Positions 19,345 to 27,628 of a DNA stretch of 64,000 nucleotides are shown here, piece after piece. Numbering within the stretch: position 1 is the first letter of the stretch; each line of letters opens with the position of its first letter. Position numbers and translations under genes: made by a program. Source of the DNA: JAXLQL01 sp046331625 (GTDB taxonomy: Bacteria > Acidobacteriota > Terriglobia > Bryobacterales > Bryobacteraceae); the NCBI GenBank assembly GCA_046331625.1, contig JAXLQL010000002.1, positions 62,001 through 126,000 of the forward strand, read 5' to 3'. The notes below the pieces were generated by a model that saw only the letters and a program-made list of their open reading frames with translations, was not told the origin of the DNA and made no database searches.

Positions 19345-19457
19345 GAGTCCGCTGGGGCGCTGCTGCGGCGCAGCCTGTCCGTCTACGGCTTGGGCGGACT
19401 CGGCGTTCCGTTCCCGAATCTGGCTCATCGACCAGATCGTCTTCCATTGGGCCTGGT

Positions 19458-20059
19458 GTGCTGAGGAGGCATATTGGGACCAACTCATGCCGGGGATTGC
19501 GCATGGCGGTGCTGCCGGTACTGACCGGCCTCATCTATCCAGGCGCGGTGACTCTGGTCTGTCAGGCGATTAATTTCCCTGCGCAAGCCAACGGAAGCCT
19601 GATCGAGAGGAATGGCAAGATCATGGATCCTCTCTCATCGGGCAGAACTTCACTCGTCCCTGAGTATTTTCATCCCCGTCCCTCCGCGAGTGGAAGCGAC
19701 GGCTACATTGGCTTGGCGTCGGGCGGATCCAACCTCGGGCCAACCAGCCAGAAAGGCGGCTGATCGCGTGAAAGCCGGCGTTGCAGGATGGAACGCGGAG
19801 CAGCCACGCGCGGGCGGTCTTCCGCCCGATCTGCTCACCACCAGCGCTAGCGGCCTCGATCCGCACATCAGTCCGGCTGGTAGAAGTTCGGGTTGACCGC
19901 GTCGCGGCCGCCGGAGGTGCAACCCCCGAGGATATCGGGCGGCTGGTAACGAGACACGTGGAAGGCCGTGGCCTCGGTTTTCTCGGCGAGCCACGATCTG
20001 GCATGCCATTGCTCAATCTCGCCTTGGACGAGCCGGTTTCCGCTCGAAGTAGGAGGTGA
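19458..20059 (+). pseudogene. kdpC: KdpC, reading frame broken at several points
   Basis: KdpC is the small periplasm-facing subunit of the K+ ATPase. The parts are all present but in different frames: the N-terminal membrane segment AVLPVLTGLIYPGAVTLVCQ and QANGSLIERNGK (frame of 19458), LIGQNFTRP (shifted near 19634), EYFHPRPSASGSDGY and GGSNLGPTSQK (original frame from 19662), ADRVKAGVAGW to TTSASGLDPHISPAG (shifted by one), and VTRHVEGRGLGFLGEP to the stop at 20059 (shifted again). Read together they give a normal-length KdpC. Four frame changes are needed, mostly equal to one extra base. GTG at 19458 is the likely start. Either the gene decays or the assembly carries insertions here. Confidence 0.85.
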
Positions 20060-20064
20060 GCGCC

Positions 20065-20349
20065 ATGAGGTGCTTCGCAATGTTCGTTATGTTCTTGATT
20101 GCCGCTGCGTGCGCGAGCAGGGACGAGCAGGCCGTGCGGCATTTGGTGATCGCCGAAATGATCGAGCGCTCGCAGGTTCCCGAAGAAAGGGTGCAGATCG
20201 CGACCGTACGATTTCCCTCCCCGGATGAGGCTGACGTCGAGGCCGAAGTCTGGCCCGCGTTGAGCCGCGGCCGCGGCGTGCAGAAGGTTCACTGCGTCTT
20301 GAAGCGGATAGCTCAACGCTGGACCATCGAGAAGGTCAACGTGAATTGA
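20065..20349 (+). CDS. Small exported protein in the kdp operon
   Basis: A 94-residue protein with an N-terminal hydrophobic stretch ending at a cysteine (MRCFAMFVMFLIAAACASRD). This may be a weak lipoprotein signal, since the residues before the cysteine are all alanine. The mature part is short and charged and of no known family. GGAGG lies 9 bases before the ATG at 20065; GTG at 20056 is the alternative. It lies directly between kdpC and the KdpD sensor genes, with 2 bases to the next start. A role as an envelope sensor or accessory of Kdp is only positional inference. Confidence 0.6.
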   Translation: MRCFAMFVMFLIAAACASRDEQAVRHLVIAEMIERSQVPEERVQIATVRFPSPDEADVEAEVWPALSRGRGVQKVHCVLKRIAQRWTIEKVNVN

Positions 20350-20351
20350 GG

Positions 20352-21422
20352 ATGCGAGTGGTTCCCCGGAAGCCCAGCCCAGAGGATTTGTTACAGCGTA
20401 TCGAGGCGAGCCACAGAGCCTCGTCACGAGGAAGGTTGAAGGTGTTTCTCGGCTACGCCTCCGGTGTGGGCAAGTCTTTCCGCATGCTCGACGAGGGCCG
20501 CCGCCGCAAGCTTCGTGGCGAAGATGTGGTGGTAGCGGCCACGCAACCACATTCGCCTCCCGAAGTGGAGGCCTTGCTTGGCCAACTGGAAGTGATTCCG
20601 CCGCTCGGCGCGGGTCCCGCGATCGATGTGCCCGCGGTCATCCGGCGCCATCCTGGCGTGTGCCTGATCGATGGCCTCGCCTATCGCAACCCGCGGGGTT
20701 CGCCGAATGCCGAGCGCTGGCAAGACGTCGAGGAGTTACTCTCGCACGGCATCTCCGTCATCACCACGATCAATCTCCAATACGTGCGGGAGAAGCAGCA
20801 GCAAGTGGAGAAAATTCGTGGCCGTGCGGTGAAGGAGTGTGTGCCGGAAGCCTTCCTGCGCTCCGCCGGCGAGATCGAAGTGGTGGACGCTCCGGCGTCT
20901 CAGCACTTATGGGAGCTTCGCGAGATTGCATTGCTGCTGGCCGCCGAGGTGGTGGATTCGCAACTCGACGCCTACCTCGAGCTTCACGGCATCGAGCAGA
21001 CGTATGGGACCCAGGAGCGAATTCTCGTTTGCATCACGTCGCGCTCCAATGCGGACCTGATGATCCGCCGGGGCCGCACGCAGGCAGATCGTTTTCACGG
21101 CCGGCTTTTCGCTGTCTATGTGGAGCAAGGGAATCTGCGGGAGGCCGATCGCGCCACGCTGGAGCGCAACCTCGCCATTGCGAGAGAGGCCAAGGCAGAG
21201 ATCGCGATTCTGCATGGCGACGATGCGGTGGCCGCGATCCTGCGCCATGCCGCCGCGCACGGAATCACGCAGATCTTCGCCGGTCACAGCCAGCGCTCGG
21301 GATTCTGGGAACGCTTCCGCTCCAATCCGGTGGAGCGGCTGATTCTCGAATCCGAGGGGATCGACGTTCGCGTGTTCCCGAGCCGGCCGCCTCCAGAAAG
21401 CGGAAGTAGCGATGCCCGGTAA
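20352..21422 (+). CDS. KdpD N-terminal sensor domain plus USP domain, first copy (degenerate P-loop partner)
   Basis: A 356-residue protein equal to the cytoplasmic N-terminal half of KdpD without the kinase. It has the Walker A-like GYASGVGKSFRMLDEG, then WQDVEELLSHGISVITTINLQY, and a C-terminal USP-like domain from about residue 225 (ERILVCITSRSNADLMIRRG). The Walker B segment reads VCLIDGLAYRNPRGS, where the second copy and typical KdpD have DE in place of DG, so this copy may bind but not hydrolyse ATP. It follows the small exported protein by 2 bases and overlaps the second copy by 11 bases. Confidence 0.85.
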   Translation: MRVVPRKPSPEDLLQRIEASHRASSRGRLKVFLGYASGVGKSFRMLDEGRRRKLRGEDVVVAATQPHSPPEVEALLGQLEVIPPLGAGPAIDVPAVIRRHPGVCLIDGLAYRNPRGSPNAERWQDVEELLSHGISVITTINLQYVREKQQQVEKIRGRAVKECVPEAFLRSAGEIEVVDAPASQHLWELREIALLLAAEVVDSQLDAYLELHGIEQTYGTQERILVCITSRSNADLMIRRGRTQADRFHGRLFAVYVEQGNLREADRATLERNLAIAREAKAEIAILHGDDAVAAILRHAAAHGITQIFAGHSQRSGFWERFRSNPVERLILESEGIDVRVFPSRPPPESGSSDAR

Positions 21423-22488
21423 ACTCACCATCGTGCTGGGCTACGCGGCGGGCGTGGGCAAGACGTACCGGATGCTCGACGAAGGGCAGAAGCTCATCGC
21501 CGGTGGACACGATGTGGCGATCGGCTACTTCGAGGCGCATGGCCGCGCCGATACCATCGCAAGAACAGCCGGAATGGAGACCATCCCACGCCGCTCGATT
21601 CTCTATCGCGGCAAGCTCTTCGAAGAGATGGACCCCGCGGCGATCATCGCGCGACAGCCCGAAATCTGCCTCGTGGATGAGTTCCCGCATACCAATATCC
21701 CCGGCTCCGAGCGCGCCAAGCGCTGGGAGGATGTGCTGGCGCTGCTCGACGCGGGCATCGATGTGATCACGACGATGAACGTGCAGCACATCGAGAGCCT
21801 CAATGACCAGGTCCGCGAAGTCAGCGGTGTGCCCGTGCGCGAAACGGTGCCGGATTGGGTGGTGAAGCGCGCCGACGAAGTGGTACTGGTGGATCTTACA
21901 CCGGAAGCGTTGCTCAACCGGCTGGACCGCGGCGTGGTTTATCCGCTCGAAAAGGCGCGGAGGGCGAAGGAGAACTTCTTCAAGGAGCCTGTGCTCGCCG
22001 CCCTTCGCGAAATGGCTCTTCGGCAAACGGCGCACGAAGTGGAGGTGCGGCAGGAGGCGGTGGGTCCCGTGGCGGCCAACACGGAGCGCATCCTGATTCA
22101 TGTGACGGAGTCGCCGAATTCCGTGGTTCTCATCCGCCGCGGCCGGCGTGTGGCGGACTATTTGAAAGCCGAGTGCTTTGCTGTTGCCATCGTGGCCTCC
22201 GCGCCTTCCGATCCGCAGGCACGCGCGCGTCGCGAAGCGCTCGACCGCCACCTGGATTTCGCCCGACGGTTGTTGATCGAGACCCGTGTGCTCGAGGCGG
22301 CCAATCCCGCCGAGGCGCTAGCCGCTTTTGCCTATGCGAACAGGATTTCGCAAATTTTCGTCGCCAAGCCGGATTTCGCGCTTCGCAACTATCGTTGGAA
22401 CCGGCCAACGGCTCTGATGCTGCTGCGGTTGGTTCAGGATATCCAAGTCACGTTCGTCGCGGATCGGGCTAAGCGCCCGGCGCGATAG
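21412..22488 (+). CDS. KdpD N-terminal sensor domain plus USP domain, second copy
   Basis: A 358-residue paralogue of the preceding gene. Walker A is GYAAGVGKTYRMLDEG, Walker B LVDEFPHTNIPGS, and the family block DVITTMNVQHIESLND is intact, so this copy looks like the functional KdpD sensor domain. The USP domain follows from about residue 225 (ERILIHVTESPNSVVLIRRG). The kinase half is encoded separately at 11967-13418, so signalling must occur between proteins. ATG at 21412 overlaps the previous stop. The gene ends the kdp locus. Confidence 0.88.
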   Translation: MPGKLTIVLGYAAGVGKTYRMLDEGQKLIAGGHDVAIGYFEAHGRADTIARTAGMETIPRRSILYRGKLFEEMDPAAIIARQPEICLVDEFPHTNIPGSERAKRWEDVLALLDAGIDVITTMNVQHIESLNDQVREVSGVPVRETVPDWVVKRADEVVLVDLTPEALLNRLDRGVVYPLEKARRAKENFFKEPVLAALREMALRQTAHEVEVRQEAVGPVAANTERILIHVTESPNSVVLIRRGRRVADYLKAECFAVAIVASAPSDPQARARREALDRHLDFARRLLIETRVLEAANPAEALAAFAYANRISQIFVAKPDFALRNYRWNRPTALMLLRLVQDIQVTFVADRAKRPAR

Positions 22489-22512
22489 CAAATCGCACTT
22501 GCTGGGCGAGGC

Positions 22513-23109
22513 TCAACCTCGTTTCCGGCGACGGTGGCCAATGGCAAGGAGCGTCACCGCGCTGAAGGTCAACAAGCCGGTGGATGGTTCTGGAGCGTAC
22601 TCGACCAAGTATCCCCGCCGCACTTCAAATGGATTGAGATCATTCCAGGTCTTGCCGTAGATGGTGTAGGGCAGGTGCGCGAACTCGATCACGCTTTCGT
22701 TGCCGCCAGCGTTATTTGGCTCCTGGTTGGGTGGAGGCGCCCAATTCGTGAAGGTGAAGGGATCGGTGAGGGTCAATGTGGAGCCGGTGACCCAATACCA
22801 TCCCCCGTCTGGCTCTGGTCCGCCGAATTGGAATCCGCCGAGGAAGATTCCATCGAGGGCGTCGTTGGCGCCAAACGTGTCCGTCAGGAACAGGTTCTCC
22901 GCGCCCGAGCCAATCGTGGCGAGTTGCCCGTTCAACCCCAGATAGCTCCTGGATGCAGCCGCTTGCAAAGCGTCGAACCAGTTGGTTTCCACGCGGACCA
23001 GCTCATAGTAGTGACCATTCTCCGGCCAATACACGGGTGAAGCAATCGCGGTGGTGGACAAACACAAGGTAAGCCCAAAAACGCTGGAGCAAACTCGGGT
23101 CGGGATCAA
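22513..23109 (-). CDS. PEP-CTERM secreted protein with C-type-lectin-like domain
   Basis: A 198-residue exported protein. After a signal peptide (CSSVFGLTLCLSTTAIA) comes a lectin-like domain, with YYELVRVETNWFDALQAA and the end motif of the lectin fold near NQEPNNAGGNESVIEF. A PEP-CTERM sorting tail follows: PEPSTG, a hydrophobic helix and a basic end (HRRRKRG). TTG at 23109 is chosen because GGGAGG lies 7 bases before it; the frame is open upstream but unlike a signal. PEP-CTERM proteins are processed by an exosortase, which is not in this window. It may bind carbohydrate at the cell surface. Confidence 0.75.
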   Translation of the reverse strand: MIPTRVCSSVFGLTLCLSTTAIASPVYWPENGHYYELVRVETNWFDALQAAASRSYLGLNGQLATIGSGAENLFLTDTFGANDALDGIFLGGFQFGGPEPDGGWYWVTGSTLTLTDPFTFTNWAPPPNQEPNNAGGNESVIEFAHLPYTIYGKTWNDLNPFEVRRGYLVEYAPEPSTGLLTFSAVTLLAIGHRRRKRG

Positions 23110-23188
23110 GAAACACCTCCCGGCGGGCCGCAGCCCACCCAGAAGTATTAGCGCAATTGCCCTGCCGGAGTCGGAGAAGCGAGCCGGC

Positions 23189-23683
23189 TCATCGTCCGAC
23201 GTTGAACTGCCAGCCCACTCGGATCTCGCCACGCGGCCCCTGACGGTGGATTCCCGGGTAGTGTTCGAAAGCCACCAAAGGAGCCGTGTAGAAGCCGCGT
23301 TGCTTCCAGGGAAACCACTGAACGCCGGCTCCCGGGCGCACGGAGGGTCCTCGAACGGTACGGCCAGGTAGCGTTATCTGATCGATCGACAGGTCCAGTT
23401 GCGCGAAGAGATTGCTTCGCTGGCCCACGAGACGGCACCGGGCTCCGCCGCCGGCGCGCCAATCCAATCTCTCGTGCTTGCTCGTGGAGATCTTGCGCGA
23501 GGCAAAATCGCCGAGCAGGGTGAAGCGCGAGCCTGGCGACGGCTTCGCTCCCAGGGCGAGCGTCACGCCACGGTCGAAGTACAGATCGGGGTCCAACTCG
23601 GCAGTGAACGTTTGGGCATACAGCGCGGAAGCGGAACAAAAGGCGCACACCAGGCTGACGGTGGCAAAGGGGTTTCGGTTCAT
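23189..23683 (-). CDS. Small secreted outer-membrane-type beta-rich protein
   Basis: A 164-residue exported protein with signal peptide MNRNPFATVSLVCAFCSASA followed by alternating hydrophobic residues (FTAELDPDLYFDRGVTLALG, and a terminal segment ending RVGWQFNV) typical of small beta barrels. AAGGAG precedes the ATG. It diverges from padR with two inverted-repeat sites between them (23725-23803), so it is a candidate PadR target. Its function is unknown. Confidence 0.6.
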   Translation of the reverse strand: MNRNPFATVSLVCAFCSASALYAQTFTAELDPDLYFDRGVTLALGAKPSPGSRFTLLGDFASRKISTSKHERLDWRAGGGARCRLVGQRSNLFAQLDLSIDQITLPGRTVRGPSVRPGAGVQWFPWKQRGFYTAPLVAFEHYPGIHRQGPRGEIRVGWQFNVGR

Positions 23684-23724
23684 CGATTGCGGCTCCTTGG
23701 ATTGAAATACGGTAACGGATTGAT

Positions 23725-23745
23725 ATACCTCGAACTGACAGGTAT
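23725..23745. promoter_or_regulatory. Inverted-repeat site 1 (putative PadR operator)
   Basis: ATACCT-N9-AGGTAT, a perfect 6-bp inverted repeat spanning 21 bases. A second 21-base site starts 58 bp further on. The pair lies between the secreted beta-rich protein gene and padR, where an autoregulated PadR would bind. Confidence 0.5.
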
Positions 23746-23782
23746 GGGCGATGGACGCAGTCCGCCGCTGCCCCGTTTCGTG

Positions 23783-23803
23783 ATACTATGAGGTTCCAGG
23801 TAT
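23783..23803. promoter_or_regulatory. Inverted-repeat site 2 overlapping the padR start (putative operator)
   Basis: ATACT-N10-CAGGTAT, 21 bases long like site 1 and sharing its ATAC and AGGTAT ends. It includes TACTAT, which could be the padR -10 element, and runs into the padR ATG at 23802, so binding would block transcription or initiation. Confidence 0.45.
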
Positions 23804-24143
23804 GGCTCGCTCGAATCCGGACTTTCAAAACGGCGTGCCCGAGATGCTGATCCTGAAGCTTCTGGATCGCCGGGAGATGTACGGCTACGAACTGGTGCGT
23901 GAGATCCAAACCACCAGCGGGGAATCGCTAAGGTATGGAGAAGGCAGCGTGTACCCGGTGCTTCACGCATTGGAGGCGAGGAAGCTGGTCAAAACGCGGC
24001 ACGATCAGGTTTCCGGGCGGGTCCGCACCTACTACAAGCCCACGGCGGCCGGCCGCAAGCGACTGGCGGAGTTGGTGGCCGAGTTCGAGCGCACGGTGGG
24101 AGCAGTGCGGTTAGTTCTGGGAGGCGCCGGTGCCGGTGGTTGA
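23802..24143 (+). CDS. PadR-family transcriptional regulator
   Basis: A 113-residue winged-helix repressor. LILKLLDRREMYGYELVREI is the characteristic first helix block of PadR proteins, SLRYGEGSVYPVLHALE the recognition region and GRVRTYYKPTAAGRKRLAEL the wing and dimer helix. PadR members usually repress a neighbouring membrane or efflux gene and themselves. Here the next gene overlaps it and encodes a membrane protein, and two inverted repeats lie at its promoter. The ligand is unknown. Confidence 0.88.
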   Translation: MARSNPDFQNGVPEMLILKLLDRREMYGYELVREIQTTSGESLRYGEGSVYPVLHALEARKLVKTRHDQVSGRVRTYYKPTAAGRKRLAELVAEFERTVGAVRLVLGGAGAGG

Positions 24144-24678
24144 AGAGTTGCGATGCGACCTGAGCGGGCGCGGTCTTCCGAAGGGCTACATCGACCGGGT
24201 CTGCGGAGAACTGGCCGATCACCTCGAGGAGTGTGAAGGGCAGTTGCGATTGGAAGGGCACGATCCGCTGGAGGCGGGAAGCATTTCCGCTGAGAGGCTG
24301 GGCTGTCCGAAGGCGCTAGCGGAAAGGTTCCATGCAGAGCGGCTGGCGATGTCGTTCTCGCTGCGTCACCCGTTGGTTTCGACGGCGGGGATGACGGTAG
24401 CGGTCTTTCTAGCCCTCGCCGCGGCGCGGCTGGGTGTAATGGTGGCCTTGTGGGAAGGGCCGGAGGGCTGGCTGATGGCGGCTTCTTCGCTGAGCCGCCC
24501 GCTCGCGCCAGCGCTCGGCGGAGCGGTTTTGTACTGGTTTTGCAGGTGCCGGTTCGGGAGTCGCGTTTGGTTCGGATTGGCTGCCGGTATTCTCCTCGCG
24601 CTGAGCTTTACTTCGGTGGTTCGCGTGGAAGCAATGCCGAACAATGGCTCCCGAGCCGTGTTGCGGTTGATCCCCTAA
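24130..24678 (+). CDS. PadR-coupled membrane protein with HAAS-like N-terminal domain
   Basis: A 182-residue protein. The N-terminal 70 residues are charged and helical (YIDRVCGELADHLEECEGQL), resembling the short helical domain often found in proteins coupled to PadR (DUF1700/HAAS type). At least three membrane helices follow. GTG at 24130 overlaps the padR stop at 24141-24143, so translation is coupled. Such proteins are thought to work with PadR in membrane stress or antibiotic responses. The exact role here is unknown. Confidence 0.6.
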   Translation: MPVVEELRCDLSGRGLPKGYIDRVCGELADHLEECEGQLRLEGHDPLEAGSISAERLGCPKALAERFHAERLAMSFSLRHPLVSTAGMTVAVFLALAAARLGVMVALWEGPEGWLMAASSLSRPLAPALGGAVLYWFCRCRFGSRVWFGLAAGILLALSFTSVVRVEAMPNNGSRAVLRLIP

Positions 24679-24684
24679 ACGACC

Positions 24685-25539
24685 CTACTGCGGAGGGGGT
24701 GGAGGCGGCGGAGGAGGCGGTGGGGGAGGTGGCGGTGGCGCACCGCCGCCTTGACTCGGCGGATTCGGAGCCGAGCCGCCGCTGGTATCGCCGACCGTGG
24801 TGGTCCCGCCCGCGGGAACCGGAGTCTTACCGCCGCCGGTGCCGCCACGGAGCATGATCGAGTAGAGAATGTCGGCCGCCGTCTCGGCGGTACGCTTCGC
24901 GATACTGCCCTTGTCGACGCGGGCCTTGGCGATCGGGACGTTCTTGTACACGCGGAGCTGTTCGCCGCCGTGGAGTTCGCGCGCTTTGTCGGTGACCATC
25001 AGCTTGTGGCTCACGGCCACCAAGCCTTCGTCTACTGCGACCAGCGTGCTCTCGTCGTCATCCACTTGCACGTCGAATGTAGTGCCGCGCACGGAGACCA
25101 CCGCGGTTGGGGTCTGGATCCGGTTGTGATTCGGTTGTCCGCCCCAGCGCTGAATGTGGACCTTGATGCGCCCGAGCCACACATCCACGAGATCCTTCAC
25201 GTTGTAGGTGGCGCGGAATTGAACTTTGGAATTCGGGAAGACCTGGAATGTGCTGCCGTCGTTCACGCGGAACACAGCGTAGCCATCCGGACCCGTCATG
25301 ATCATCTGGCGGGGCTGCACGGCATCGCCGACGTTGAGCGCCCAGGGTGTGGTGTCTTTGAGCACCGACACGCGGCCCTGCAGAAATTCAACAGTGGCTG
25401 CGGTGTTCGCCGGAGCCTCGCCTTGATCGGCGAAGGGCTGCGGCTTGGGAGCTTGGGCGGAACACACGGCAACCGTGACAGCAGCCAAGGCAATAACAGC
25501 CCGCCGCTGGAACGTACCGGCCCGCGAAGACATCAACAT
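24685..25539 (-). CDS. Secreted FecR-domain protein with polyproline tail
   Basis: A 284-residue exported protein. After the signal peptide (RRAVIALAAVTVAVCSAQA) comes a FecR-type domain: VEFLQGRVSVLK, VQPRQMIMTGPDGYAVFRVN and QTPTAVVSVRGTTFDVQVDD, the last being the family's most typical block. The C-terminus is glycine-rich and ends in 16 consecutive prolines and one glutamine. FecR domains sense or transmit signals across the envelope in TonB-type systems, but stand-alone secreted forms have other, unknown roles. It is convergent with the PadR pair and divergent from the BNR protein. The start could be 25539 or 25533. Confidence 0.75.
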   Translation of the reverse strand: MLMSSRAGTFQRRAVIALAAVTVAVCSAQAPKPQPFADQGEAPANTAATVEFLQGRVSVLKDTTPWALNVGDAVQPRQMIMTGPDGYAVFRVNDGSTFQVFPNSKVQFRATYNVKDLVDVWLGRIKVHIQRWGGQPNHNRIQTPTAVVSVRGTTFDVQVDDDESTLVAVDEGLVAVSHKLMVTDKARELHGGEQLRVYKNVPIAKARVDKGSIAKRTAETAADILYSIMLRGGTGGGKTPVPAGGTTTVGDTSGGSAPNPPSQGGGAPPPPPPPPPPPPPPPPQ

Positions 25540-25734
25540 CTTTTGGTTCTCGAAACTACCCCTATCGAACCATCGGCGGGACGCACGCGCCCGCGTAGAT
25601 CCAGTCTACCTCAAAATTGCAGGAGCAACTGGTGGGCCGACTGCCTCAGGGAACGAAATTCCGCCCTACCAGCAAGTTGGCCTGCCCTCCTGCCGATAAA
25701 GGACCAGGGGGCCGGTATAGAATGGTCCCAGAGG

Positions 25735-27627
25735 ATGAGTCGGAAAGCCACAACGTGTCGCAGACCGGAGATCGCCGCGATCACCCGTCTGGCGATGCTG
25801 GCCGCAGGCTTGGCGTTAGCCGCCAGCGGGCCAGCGTCCGCACAATCCATTTCTCAGATTGACTGGCGGCCCATCGGAGGTACTAGTCTCGAAGCTGGGC
25901 TGGCTGCACCGGCAACTGGTCCGGTATCGGAGGTCTGGTACTCGATCGATGGTGCGGCCCTGTACGCCCGAACGCCGTCGGGGCGCGTGTTCGAGACGCG
26001 CGACTTCGAACGCTGGGATCGTTCGGCTGCCTCGGGCGGGGCGGTGCAGGCGTCCGCGTTGAGTGCGCCTGAGCCGGGTGCGCGGGTTTATGCTCCGGCG
26101 ACCGTGTCGGCTCGCCGCTACGCGCTCGGTGCGGCGGTATACCGTTCCGATGACGAGGGGCGCACGTGGCGTGACATGAGCCGCTTCCGTGGGCGCTCGA
26201 TCTTGGGGGGTGGGTTGACGAGTCTCGCGGTGTCTCCGCTCGATCCGGACGAGGTAACGATAGCAGCGCGCACAGGCGTGTGGCGGTCGCTGGATGGAGG
26301 CATCACCTGGAGCGGACTGAACGACGAACTGCCGAACTTGCCGGTGCGCAAGATATTGGCGGTGCGGCCGGTGCGGATCGCGATCGAAGGTGCGGAGGCG
26401 GTCCAGCGTGGCGGACGCCGCGCGTGGCAGTTGATAGCTGCCGAGCAATCGCTTGCCGAGGAAAGGCTCCGGGTGCGGGTGGGAACTCTGGCGGGGTTCG
26501 CGGCAACGCAGGCGATCGCGCAAGGTGACCAGATCTATGCCGCGGGTGCAGGGCGGATCGCATCGTCGCCCGATGGCGGCCGCACGTGGCGCACGCTCCC
26601 CTCGGCTGACAACTCCGTGGCCACGGCGATCTTCGCCGCGCGCACGTTGCCCACGTCCGCGCTGGCTGCTGTCACGCTAGGTGACGGCGCTCGGCTGCTG
26701 CGGACGACCAACGGCGGAATCTTCTGGGACGACGTCACGGCCAACCTTTCGGCTGCTCGCATTGGCGGGGTCGCGGCCGATGTCGAGACTGGCTCGATCT
26801 ACGCGGCTACGGACCAAGGATTGTTCGTTACGTACGGCGATCTGCGAGCGGCCGCCCCGGCCACTCCCTGGCGACGCGTGGACTTGCCCGCCTCAGCACA
26901 GGCGGCCGCGCTCGATGTCCGGTTGGACGATGCGGGGAACCAGATCTACGTTGCGATTGAAGGCTACGGCGTGTTCGCGGCGATGGCGCCGCATCGCTTG
27001 CGCGCTCCGAAAGTAGTGAACGCCGCCGACCGCACGGAACGCGCCGCTGCTCCCGGGGCCCTGCTGAGTGTGCTCGGCCGTGGTGTGGCTACGGTGAAAG
27101 CCGGCGATCTCGATGTGCCCGTGCTCGCTGCGTCTCCTGGCGAGACGCAGATCCAGGTTCCGTTCGAGGCCACCGGTCCCACGCTTTCGCTCGCTCTCGG
27201 TGCGGGCGAGGCGCGATCGAATCTCACCATGCCGCTGGTCGACGTGTCTCCAGCCATCTTCCTCGATCGCGATGGCGTGCCCATGATCCTCGATGCCGAT
27301 ACGGGAACGCTTCTCGAACCGGGCCGCGCCGCGCGCGCGGGCTCGCGGATCCAGATTCTCGCCACCGGGCTCGGGCGCGTGACGCCCAACTGGCCCACGG
27401 GCTTGGCGGCGCCGCAAACCAACCCGCCGCGAGTGATCGCTCCGGTACGGGTGCTGCTCGACCGGTCGCCGGTAGAAGTAACTCGAGCCACGCTCGCTCC
27501 CGGTTTTGCGGGATTCTATCTCGTGGAAGTGCAAATTCCGGACGTCGTGAATGTGGGGCCCGCCGAATTGATTATCGAATCAAACTCGCAGCGATCCACC
27601 GCGGTCAGCATCCAACTGGCGCAGTAA
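25735..27627 (+). CDS. Secreted BNR/Asp-box propeller protein with TIGR03437-type C-terminal domain
   Basis: A 630-residue exported protein with a signal segment (AAITRLAMLAAGLALAASG). Residues about 50-420 form a beta propeller with Asp-box repeats: SDDEGRTWRDM, SLDGGITWSGL, SPDGGRTWRTL and TTNGGIFWDDV. From about residue 425 it has the Solibacter/Bryobacter C-terminal domain (VVNAADRTERAAAPGALLSV, then LATGLGRVTPNWPTG). ATG at 25735 starts the signal peptide; the frame is open far upstream, but that part is antisense to the FecR gene. One base separates its stop from the kinase gene. An adhesive or sugar-binding surface role is plausible but unproven. Confidence 0.8.
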   Translation: MSRKATTCRRPEIAAITRLAMLAAGLALAASGPASAQSISQIDWRPIGGTSLEAGLAAPATGPVSEVWYSIDGAALYARTPSGRVFETRDFERWDRSAASGGAVQASALSAPEPGARVYAPATVSARRYALGAAVYRSDDEGRTWRDMSRFRGRSILGGGLTSLAVSPLDPDEVTIAARTGVWRSLDGGITWSGLNDELPNLPVRKILAVRPVRIAIEGAEAVQRGGRRAWQLIAAEQSLAEERLRVRVGTLAGFAATQAIAQGDQIYAAGAGRIASSPDGGRTWRTLPSADNSVATAIFAARTLPTSALAAVTLGDGARLLRTTNGGIFWDDVTANLSAARIGGVAADVETGSIYAATDQGLFVTYGDLRAAAPATPWRRVDLPASAQAAALDVRLDDAGNQIYVAIEGYGVFAAMAPHRLRAPKVVNAADRTERAAAPGALLSVLGRGVATVKAGDLDVPVLAASPGETQIQVPFEATGPTLSLALGAGEARSNLTMPLVDVSPAIFLDRDGVPMILDADTGTLLEPGRAARAGSRIQILATGLGRVTPNWPTGLAAPQTNPPRVIAPVRVLLDRSPVEVTRATLAPGFAGFYLVEVQIPDVVNVGPAELIIESNSQRSTAVSIQLAQ

Positions 27628-27628
27628 C

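Noticed and set aside
24751..25734. Long plus-strand extension of the BNR gene frame across the FecR gene
   Set aside because: It is antisense to a clear FecR-domain protein, low in family-like sequence, and the BNR signal peptide starts at 25735.
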